This document shows positions 55,381 to 64,000 of a stretch of 64,000 nucleotides of DNA, piece after piece (within the stretch, counting starts at the first letter, position 1; every line of letters starts with the position of its first letter). Source of the stretch: Reticulitermes lucifugus (lineage: Eukaryota; Arthropoda; Insecta; Blattodea; Rhinotermitidae); contig JAKCWW010000308.1 of NCBI GenBank assembly GCA_026260175.1, positions 54,679 through 118,678 on the forward strand, written 5' to 3'. The notes beneath the pieces were generated by a model that saw only the letters and a list, made by a program, of their open reading frames with translations, did no database searches and was not told the origin of the DNA. The translations under genes were made by a program, and so were the position numbers.

Positions 55381-58159
55381 TACGGACTGAGGTTTCATGG
55401 GATGCTTTAGTTTAACTGGAAGGAAATGTTTGCTATGGCCAGTTACCGGTTATAAAAAATAAAAATAACTGTACATTAAGTGTCATTAGTCTGAGTTGTG
55501 TTGGTGCGTTCCGCATTACCTGGCCAGCCCTGTAATCTAACATACAGTCGAAATGGTTGATTTTCCTTGAACTTAAATCTTTTAACACATAAATAACTCA
55601 TTATTGTTACATTAAGTCCTTGAACTTAAGCAAGTTTATTGACCTTAATGGCAGTTCTCATTAGATATAAGTCCAGGGTCAATACAGTCTATTGAAAAAA
55701 GTATGCCTAATGGCCTCTGAATGAAGACGCAAAAAACCCGCAAAAAGTTCATGAACTTGAAAGGAATCGAAGAAGTTGAGAACGGGTGTATAAAAATACA
55801 GCTACTTACTAGCTTACTGTTAAATTACAGGTTGTTAAAATTGCTGAGAAAGATACATGTTGGTTACGACATATAAAGTTTAAACTCTACACAAGCTTCA
55901 CGCTAATAGATACCATGCAGAATATAATTGTTGTTTGGCTGGTTAAGAAATGTGTCTTGTCTGAAACTCGATGGCTGTGCCATGTCCACAAGAGGCTACC
56001 AGTGGTCCTTATCCTGAGCCAGACGATAGCAGACTACATTCTGTCACTGTGCGTCTTGAGTGTTAATTTCTATGCTAAAGACCCCTTCCCCCCACACACA
56101 AATATGTCTCCCAAGTAATTTCTCCCTCTCAGACAATCCGATTACATTTTCTATGCATTTTTCTTATCATCATAGAAGCATATTTTTAAATTCGTCACTC
56201 TTTTGCCCCTGGATATTTAATTCACTACACGTCTGGCTAGAAATTTACAGTTTGATTGTTACAAAACGTTTCGAACATTGCACGAAGTTAATGCACATAG
56301 TGGAAGTATAATCCGTCTGTCAGCCATCTGGAATGTTTCATGCCATACAATATGAAGAGAATATTGACAAAATTTCGTGTTATAGGTCTGCAAAAAAGTT
56401 GTGAAATTTCAGATTCTCAAAGTAATTACCATGGCAATATTTGTCTTTTTGAAAGTGAAGTCATGAGCTTTGTAGATAGATAATAAAGTTTCGGAGAAAT
56501 CTGCTGCCGTCGACGCTTAAGAAGAATGCAATGGTTTCCTTCGAAATGTAGGCCTACGTACCAATGTACACGGTATCTTGTGCCGCAAGGCAACAGTATT
56601 TACACAAAAAATTGTAGAGCAAGTTCAGTTTTGTCCAGTGTCTTTGCAATGTCATGCAAAATTTACATGTGAATTCTAACTGAAATCGTAGTATTAACAG
56701 GTTATTAAATATAGGAATAACTTAATAATCCTGGAGCGTGTCCACAGTTTTGTTGAATTATGTCTAAAAAGCCAAGACTTAAGCAAAAATAATGCTGAAC
56801 CCAAAACGTGTTTCAGTTTTTTCTACTGGCCGAAACATTTTTCGCTCCGGTGAACATGTAGAGTCACGCTCGAGAAATGTGCAAAAAAAGTGTGTAGATC
56901 TTACTACAGTGTCCGTTGTCCTTGACTGATCGTAAGCAAAGTGCGAATAACGTGCCAAAAATGTTACTAAATCTCCGCAACATACAATTTTATAAAGCTC
57001 CGTTTAGAGTTTCTCGAGCCCTTAAATGTGGACAGACAAGTATAGCGAAGCTAAGTTTTGTATTTAAAAATATATATGACATTACACTCCATACAGATCT
57101 TTGAAACATGTAAGTTTTTTTTGCAACATTTTATTAGGTGAACAACGTTATATATGTAAGGATACCAGCCTTAAAACATTAAATTTGCATTTCCGTTGCA
57201 CTAATGTGATGTTTAATGACGCATAAAAATTCCAAAACAATGACACACTATGTTAACAATCGTAGTAAAATTTAAGCTATATATGTTCCTTGTTTACAAC
57301 ATCTCGCGACCGACCGTCCTCTGGGAGATCTTAGTAACACACTGATAAAAGTATGAATGTCTATTACGTATAATCAGTGATCAAACCATGTTAAAGGACA
57401 CTTGATACATTTGTTACTAATCAAAAAATTTAGTAACCAGTAATTACCCATTTAAAAAATAAGGGTACTTTTCTTATATTAAGCAGAGTTTATTACAATG
57501 CAGTACTATGTTATTACAGTTATTGTTGCCTGCAATACACCACATATATAATGTCCGGTCTTATTAATTCACCTTTAAATCGTCGACTGATATACAGGTG
57601 ATATTTAACTTGATAGTTCTGTAACATAATATGTTCAAGTAACCTGAACGGTGAAGGAAAAAGCAACCAAAAGAATTCATTTAGAAGTATATTTATCCAG
57701 AAAATAACAAACCTTCTCACTGTCCTTCAGAATACACTTGTCAGGCTGAGATCAACTGAACATTATTCGACAGTCATTGTCTCTGACTATGGAATGGCAC
57801 CTTGCATGAAATGAAAGAAGTTAATGAGAGAGAAAGTGAAAGCAAAGTTTACTTCAATGGAATACACAAGGAACACTAGGGCACGGCATTGCTAATATTA
57901 GGGGAAAAAATGGGTAAAGTTCCCTGATATTTTCGATCTATATGATTGGTTTGTTCACAACTTTCACAGCCATCTCATCTCCAGAAACTTCCTTCTTCTG
58001 GAATATAATAACTACAGATAGAATAGTGAATCGCTCTGGATCAAAGTTACAGAGACGGAAAAATATCGCGGCAGATTTGACTCGTATTTCGAAATACCAG
58101 TTCCTTTTTCAGTACGTGTACACCGACACTGTCAGTAACTTAGCCTATAGCATCGGACG
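55381..58159. other. Anonymous AT-rich stretch
   Basis: The longest feature-poor interval. Frames at 55915-56118, 56060-56311, 56916-57104, 57520-57720 and 57942-58163 are short and unrecognised. Confidence 0.45.
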
Positions 58160-58315
58160 ATAGCATGCCGAAGGAAAACGGTCGGCATTTGCCTGGACGA
58201 ACTGAGGAAAGACGAAAACATCAGTGAGGACAGTCGGTGTCCGACCGAAAACGAATCCGGTACCTCCGTAGTACAAGTCGGAATCCTTACGCATTGATTC
58301 GACTTAGTCGTGTCA
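58160..58315 (-). mobile_element. SINE (family D)
   Basis: CGGTCGGCATTTGCCTGGAC, GAACTGAGGAAAGACGAAAA, CGACCGAAAACGAATCCGGT, ACCTCCGTAGTACAAGTCGG and TTACGCATTGATTCGACTTA. Read on the minus strand this is head, decayed B box, then the CCAGGCAAATGCCG tail typical of the family. Confidence 0.75.
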
Positions 58316-58321
58316 CTACCT

Positions 58322-58380
58322 ACGTATCTATCTATCTATCTATGTAACTAACTAACTATTTATCTACCTAACTAACTAAC
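58322..58380. repeat. (TATC)n and (TAAC)n microsatellite
   Basis: TATC units turning into AACT/TAAC units, directly beside the head of a SINE. Confidence 0.95.
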
Positions 58381-59059
58381 ATTTCATCAGCTATTCAAGA
58401 AATTCTCCGCATTTTGTGGCAACAGAAATATCATTACCGTGTTCGTAAGAAGCAGCCACTTCCATCCTGAGCCAGATTGTTCCAGCCCAAACCATCCTAC
58501 CTTATTTATTTTATCCACTTTTATATTATCTTCCAAACTAAGGCTACGTTTTCCAAGCAGTCTCTTTTCTTCAAGTTCCCCACCAAAACCCTGTATGCAT
58601 TTCCCTTGTCCCCAATAGTGCCACATGCCACGACCATCTCATTCGTTTTGATTTCACTCTAACAATATTATATGAAGAGTACAAATCATGAAGCTCCTCC
58701 TTATGCTGTTTTCTTCAGTCTCTTTTTACTTATCATCCTTTCAGGTCCAAATATCTTACTCAGCACTTCATTCTCGAACATCCTCACACAATATTCTTCC
58801 CACAGCGTGCCAGACTAAGTTTCCCATTCATATAATACGACAGGCCTATTTTTTGGGTATTTCGTTCTTTAAGCTTGTAGACAAAAAGCGGAAAGAAGAA
58901 TATTTTGGACTGAGCGGCGGAAGGCATTCTCTGGTTTAAATTCTCAACAAAACTACCTCCTCCCCCCCTCCCTCAATGTTCAAAGACGTACTTTTCGGGA
59001 CAAAGAATTATACTTCAAAGACCAAAATAAATTATCGTAATTAGTTCAATACCTATCAG
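58381..59059. other. No feature recognised
   Basis: An overlapping pair of frames (58387-58626 minus, 58477-58662 plus) and an 83-codon frame at 58688-58939 (plus) show no known motif. The last has a hydrophobic start but nothing else to support it. Confidence 0.4.
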
Positions 59060-59220
59060 GTGCAAAGATTTCTGTCTCATACGCTATGTCTAGACCGGCT
59101 TTAAAGTACTAAAGGCTTTTTCCAAGGTGGTGATGCAGTCGAAGCGTGAGGCCGAACACTCTCCTCCATCTAGTTTAGAGGTTAAGAAAGTACGGAATTA
59201 TACGTTCATTCCCCATACGT
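59060..59220 (+). mobile_element. 5'-truncated SINE (family B)
   Basis: GGTGGTGATGCAGTCGAAGC, GTGAGGCCGAACACTCTCC and CCATCTAGTTTAGAGGTTAA follow the 3' half of 51845-52105. No tRNA-like head. Confidence 0.5.
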
Positions 59221-60289
59221 CTTCATAGAGTAGTACTTAATAAGCAGAGAAAACATTTGTCTTTGCTGCATAAACATGTGCATAGCAAGAAAACTTTCAA
59301 CTGTAAAATAATGAAGGTTGCAATTAAAACATAAAGTAAGGGAATTGACAAGGAATCACAAACAAGGAAGGAGAGAAAAGAACATATATTTTTCTTGTGT
59401 TATGAATGCTACAGAATGTGTATGAATACTATCAGAAGTTGGCAGCTACGGAAGCTAACCTGACCTAAACAAACGTAACCGCCTCTCAAGAATATTTCAA
59501 GATACTGAAATTAGGTTTCTTATGCTTTGTTTTTAATTTTTTTCATAAATTTCAACCGACCTTATGCTTTCAAAATATTTTGGGAGCAGAAAAAATAAAA
59601 TCAATAAAAAAGAAAAATACGGGAAAAGAATGACACAAATAAAACCTTTACTAGGCAGAAAACTGAGCATAACAGGAAATAGATCCTCATCTGACAAACA
59701 TTTTCAATAATGTCATCATGTCTAAGCTACCGCCTATTTTCGACGACCCACAACCTGACTATGAGGTCTTAACGAGCTCAGCATGTTGCAAGACAGATTC
59801 ATAAGGTATAAAGTTGCACCACGACTTCGTATGTAAAGGCTTGGTGGACTTATTAAGGAATTACATTAGAGACGGAATGACATGTCTCCTCCCCGGAAGG
59901 GGGTAGATTACAGTGTTTGTACCTTGATGAGATGGTTGTCTCACCCTACTGCCTACTTACAGAAGAGAAGCTAGCTGGTAATTTCGCTAGGTGGTTAAAG
60001 GTGTTACCAATATTATTCCGTGTTACTGAGTACAAAGAGGTTAATGCGATTAACAATATGATTAAAACTAAGTAGAGAAAAATATTTCTGCTCAAATTTA
60101 GGAAAGAATATTCCCACAAAAATTCAGATAAACGTCTGAAAAATGTTATTAAATCCACATTTCTGAGAATAAATGTAAGAAAAGAAACTTAAGGACATGA
60201 ATAAATAATTAAATATATGAAAGAATTAGCAAACGTGTAGGCCTACGACTATTATACAAAGATGGCAGATGGGTATCAGATGACACATA
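59221..60289. other. No feature recognised
   Basis: A 70-codon minus-strand frame at 59946-60158 is unrecognised. Confidence 0.45.
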
Positions 60290-60550
60290 TCAGATCTTCA
60301 CATGAACACCATTGCCATTTCAACATTTGTCCCATCGTGGCACTAATGCATGCACGTATCTCAGCGTAGTAGAAAGTGGTGTCAACTATTTGTACCAGGA
60401 GCTGACAGCAGAAATTGTTTGCCAGCCAAAGGTTTTTAAGGGGCCCAAATAAATTCAAATCACGAGACACGAGATTGGGGCTCTGGGGAGGGAGGTCCAT
60501 AACCACCTAGACGTAGCGCCGTAAGAAGTCACAAGTTCGGTTGGCTGCAT
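60290..60550 (-). pseudogene. mariner transposase 3' fragment (minus strand)
   Basis: The frame ending at 60506 on the minus strand reads VMDLPPQSPNLVSRDLNLFG then PLKNLW, matching the mariner block PPYSPDLAPSD.HLFGPLK. The aspartate of SPDLAP, which I believe is the third catalytic residue, is N here. A frameshift follows, after which SSW, LVPRWDKC and NGNG can be read to about 60290. Upstream residues (RTCDFLRRYV) continue to about 60550. It lies head to head with the next entry. Confidence 0.75.
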
Positions 60551-60551
60551 G

Positions 60552-60722
60552 GGGCCCAGTGATTTCCAACTTTTGGCCCCCAAGTAGTACCTGGTTAGCA
60601 AGAAATTTCAGAAAGAAGCCGACGTGAAGCAAGCTGTCAGCTCCTGGCTACAGATATTTAACACCGATTACTTCTGCGTGAGATATATGCCTTGGTGCCA
60701 TGGTGGGACAAATGCTGAAATA
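60552..60722 (+). pseudogene. mariner transposase 3' fragment (plus strand)
   Basis: From 60552: GPSDFQLLAPK, stop, YLVSKKFQKEADVKQAVSSW then LQIFNTDYFC, and after a one-base shift YALVPWWDKC, stop. This is the C-terminus of the same mariner type as the minus-strand fragment next to it. GTCAGCTCCTGG and GGGACAAATG are shared word for word. One stop and one frameshift. Confidence 0.8.
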
Positions 60723-60795
60723 TCAATATTTAACAACCAACTAAATGCACATTTTATTTAAAACTATTTTATAGTTTTATTAATTTCTCTAAATT

Positions 60796-60839
60796 CCCCT
60801 ACATATGTTTCGATCTGATTTCAGACCATCTTTAGGGGG
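60796..60839 (-). ncRNA. Hammerhead-ribozyme-like motif, best helices
   Basis: Minus strand: CTAAAGA (60829-60835; one change from CTGANGA), T, then GGTCTG (60822-60827) pairing perfectly with CAGATC by way of one G-U, four-base loop, GAA (60809-60811), self-complementary ACATATGT (60801-60808), A (60800). The flanks CCCC (plus 60796-60799) and GGGG (plus 60836-60839) pair perfectly. Every helix of a three-way hammerhead can form; the G-to-A change in the core would probably kill it. Confidence 0.4.
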
Positions 60840-60849
60840 TCAAAAACTA

Positions 60850-60885
60850 CACTTATAACACGTCCATATAGACGTGTTATAAGTG
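60850..60885. repeat. Perfect 15-bp hairpin
   Basis: CACTTATAACACGTC (60850-60864) and GACGTGTTATAAGTG (60871-60885) with a CATATA loop. It follows the hammerhead-like motif at the distance where the foldback at 5286 has its centre, so it may be the centre of a related but decayed foldback. Confidence 0.9.
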
Positions 60886-60900
60886 GCCTTAAGGCATGGT

Positions 60901-61561
60901 GCCTGAACACGGTACCGTGTAGTTTTCACATGTTCGCACATTTAACATTCTGAGGCCTGAAATTCATCCGCCTAATATTTATAGGCTTCAGGCCACGTCT
61001 CACAGAAAACATTCTCAGTCTCCATTGCTGACTAATAAACCGGTTAATACTGTACATGGAAGAAATTCCTATGAACGTCACTATGTCTCTCTGTCAGTCG
61101 TACGAGTTGTAGAAACTCCTGCAACGATAATCAGATTTTAATGACAGGAGTTTTATTGGATTTTGTGGACACATTCCAATTTTGGTTAAATTTGGACAAC
61201 AATAACGAGCACTGCACACGAATTACTCTACATATTCCTGCGTTTATCTGAAGCCTAACTTACTAAATATTAATGTAAGTGAAAAATGTTTAGAGAAAAT
61301 TGTACAGAAACGTGAAACGCGGTTTATACCTGACACACTTTTCCGTAAGACTCAACGGCTTTCCAGACAATTAACAAAACTTTTCTTTGTGTTTTATAAT
61401 TGAATAATTTGGGAACCATTTTTAGAGAAGACGCTTCTTTGTGTTTCGAAAATTAACTAATAAAGATAATTTCAGTTTTTATAATAAAAGATAGGTAAAA
61501 TATATTTTCTCTTATTAATCACACAGTGACAACCAACACTATGTTTCTTAATGCTTATATA
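60901..61561. other. No feature recognised
   Basis: No open frame or repeat that I can match. Confidence 0.45.
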
Positions 61562-61598
61562 GGCTACCGGTTTTGGCTCAAAGAGCCATCATCAGGCC
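61562..61598 (-). ncRNA. Hammerhead-ribozyme-like motif
   Basis: Minus strand: intact CTGATGA (61589-61595), T, GGCTC/GAGCC perfect five-pair stem with a TTT loop, AAA in place of GAA (61572-61574), self-complementary ACCGGT (61566-61571), A. The flanks GGC and GCC (61562-61564 with 61596-61598) pair. One core change. The stem III block differs from the ACATGT of other loci but is still palindromic. Confidence 0.4.
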
Positions 61599-63929
61599 AC
61601 ACAGAAACCATAAATTAAAGACTCCATACCTTTTTGAAAGCGGAAGGTCTTCCTCTTTTTACAATAGTGAATATAGTGAATACATAGAAATGTATAAGAT
61701 ATACAGATGTATTGCCTAAGAAAAATAAAAATTAAAGGTAAAATGTTAAAACATAAAAGATGTAAATATAGAAAATGAAATGTAGGGTCAGACTGCAAAG
61801 ATATACAATATGTGCGGCAGTACTGATAAAAACTGGCATCAATCCTGCACATTACAGATGGGTCATCGTGCAGACGGTTAGACTGGTCCTCAAGGCAGAG
61901 CACTTGTATACATTTCTTTGGCCCTCCCGGTGTTTATGTAATCTAAGGGTCTTCAATTAAGTCAATTAAGTTCAAATACGTGCCTCAACACTTAGAACTC
62001 CTGAAAGGTGTCCACAATAATAGAAAGCCTAGTTCCCGTATATGCGCATGGGTGACTTAATATACTTTTGTATGTGCACAGCAACGGGGATGTTCAGTAT
62101 TAAAATTAAAAGATAGTTGTTTTGACTAAAATTGTCTTTATAATTTAATCTGAGAACCGCTGAACTGAGTTAGAACACGTGTTATATTTTAGGCCCTTGC
62201 TCATAAGAAAGTATCAAAAGATACTAATCATGAAATGAATATTTAAAGGCAATAACAGTGTTACAGAGAGCGACAGAATTCTTACGCTAAGCGAAAATTT
62301 CTAAATTTTTTATATTTGTCACTATCCTGTTACACTGTTTTTTCCAACGTTTCCAAAGGATAAGCTCCAGTGGTTTCTCCAATTCAGAACCTACTTAATT
62401 CTCTCCATTCCGTATATTGGCCGTTTCTCTTGGAACTTGTATTCCAATCATTTGTTTTTATTACACAGTAAACAGGGCTGTTTTATGTACTTAGTTTAAT
62501 CGAAGGTAAATGTAAACTAATACGCTTAAATACACTTCATACAGAATAAATATCAAATAACAACACAGCATAAATCCATAATCCTAAGCATAAAAACAGA
62601 CCTATATTTTAATCCTACATCTACCAAACACGTGTATTTATCTGCGTCACATTTACAGTTAATTTTTCGAAAGTTATTTCTGTTATTAGCAGGCAACAAG
62701 AAAGTTTCTGACTACAGAAAGTGCCACTGTAAACTAACCTGAGCCCGTTCTATTTGCCAGCAATTTTCTTGAGTCGATCCCAAAGGCTCCGTATAGCAGC
62801 GATGGGCAAAATAAGATAATTCGCCATTTTCAATACGGCCCACAATATAATTTCAAAAACGTTAAAGAAGAATTCGTGAAAGTCTATGAATAATTATTTT
62901 ATCCAAATTCATACGAAAACCGATGAAGAAAATTTCGTAATACTAAATTTTTTGATATGCATAAACGCTGTTCGCCTCGTGTTAAGTTTCCTGTGCCCAT
63001 TATACATACCTAACACGTGATAAGCCTTCTTCTGATTTCTTACATTTGTAAACAGTTGTTTTCAAAGACGAATATTTTAAACAATTAAACAGAAATCGAC
63101 TTGACGATGAAAGGTTAAAGAGTTGTCTTCGTGCTGCAACTTCCCAAATACCTCCTGATATTAACATTTTAGTGGCTAATAGGCAGTGTCGATTTTAAAA
63201 GCGAAGTTCTTTTTTCTTGAACACTGTTGAACGGTAACTAAATAAGTGCAAGGGAAAGGGCAAATCTAAAGCAAATAAAATTATTTTTATGTGCTCAGTT
63301 CATTTTACTCATGATCTATTATAAAACAGACCGAAGTAAGTATTTATTAGGCAAGATTATTTTAAAAGTTTGTAAGATAAATTAAAAGTTTTAAAAATTA
63401 AATTCGAATATATTTTACCGCCCCAAAACTGGCACTTTTACTATGTGGTATTACCATTAATGACGCATAATAAAATATGTAGGTATTATATATAACGTGG
63501 CCCGCAGACTCTTAAATTTCTTGATTTCGCGCTTGTGTCCAAGAAAGTCTTAACCCCTGACGTATAGTGACGAATAATGGGATGACTAATAAATAATGAA
63601 CTGAAAGGATTTGTATGGAAGCGGTCGTGGCCGAATCGAGATGCTATTTCAGAATTTGCTTGGAGGGACTGGGAAAAAGAATCATGAGAAGCCTACATCA
63701 GGGTACCCCATTCCCCGAAAGAGATTCGGCCAGTGACCTTCCGAATAGAGGGACAGATCATTTCGACTATCTCACCCTTTTGGCGTACAGCAATTAACAC
63801 ATTTCCTAAGACGCATGCTAAATCTGTCGTCACGACACTTAAATGTTACACGTGATTTTCCAAGACGTTTCACCAAAATTCTGTCTACGTTCCTTGTCTT
63901 GAGCTATAGTTATTTGCTGTTCGTTTGAA
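61599..63929. other. Anonymous AT-rich stretch
   Basis: A 103-codon minus-strand frame (61592-61903) starts in the motif above and is otherwise unrecognised. The 61-codon frame at 61775-61960 is its antisense neighbour. The 60-codon frame at 63615-63797 (plus) is unrecognised. Confidence 0.45.
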
Positions 63930-64000
63930 ATCCATGATATTTTTTTTAATGGCTCGACAGCCCCTTGGGGGCCTAGGCCGCCTCATTTTTCGAGGCTTCA
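63930..64000 (-). mobile_element. tRNA-Leu-like SINE (family A), 3' end, cut by window edge
   Basis: After a T-run (63941-63948; A tail on the minus strand), TCGACAGCCCCTTGGGGGCC and TAGGCCGCCTCATTTTTCGA then GGCTTCA are the complement of the 3' end of the 12211-12470 copy (GAAGCCTCGA, GAGG, GGCCTAGGCC, GGGCTGTC). The rest lies beyond the window. Confidence 0.85.

Noticed and set aside
58688-58939. Short secreted peptide with signal sequence
   Set aside because: Only the hydrophobic start fits; there is no cleavage site or downstream pattern that I trust.

Overview
Eukaryotic, AT-rich, gene-poor DNA with one assembly gap (56 N at 26205-26260). I could not identify any intact protein-coding gene on either strand. 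The longest open frame (34435-34932) is explained by two SINE copies, and the other recognisable peptides are broken transposon proteins. The mix of tRNA-derived SINEs, decayed LINE tails and mariner fragments points to an insect with a large, repeat-laden genome. A polyneopteran such as a cockroach, termite or stick insect is my best guess, resting on recognised repeat styles rather than on any marker gene.

Layout. 1-9.8 kb: SINEs, two LINE 3' ends, a 295-bp foldback at 5286 and a 108-bp palindrome at 6024. 9.8-17 kb: a LINE C-terminal remnant (10842), a tRNA-Leu-like SINE with target-site duplications (12211), a 41-bp duplication, 23-bp and 54-bp minisatellites and several more SINEs. 17-26 kb: a second 108-bp palindrome (19219), a second foldback (21700), a reverse-transcriptase remnant on the minus strand (23000-23575) and a gutted mariner (25150). 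26-41 kb: mostly anonymous sequence with SINEs, including two in tandem at 34.4-35.0 kb. 41.5-43.4 kb: a collapsed LINE running from Gag-like zinc knuckle to RNase H and its C-terminal CCHC. 43-64 kb: more SINEs, palindromic repeats, two mariner 3' fragments back to back (60290-60722) and a SINE cut by the window end.

The most interesting signal cuts across repeat families. Several foldback-type repeats carry CTGANGA, a stem-loop, then GAA followed by a short self-complementary block, with flanks that pair. This is the layout of a hammerhead ribozyme with a palindromic, dimer-type stem III. The flanking (stem I) sequences differ between loci but usually still pair, which suggests conserved structure. 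One extra base between CTGANGA and stem II is atypical and may mean low or no activity. Nothing here forms a host pathway; the window reads as a graveyard of retroelements and their non-autonomous partners.
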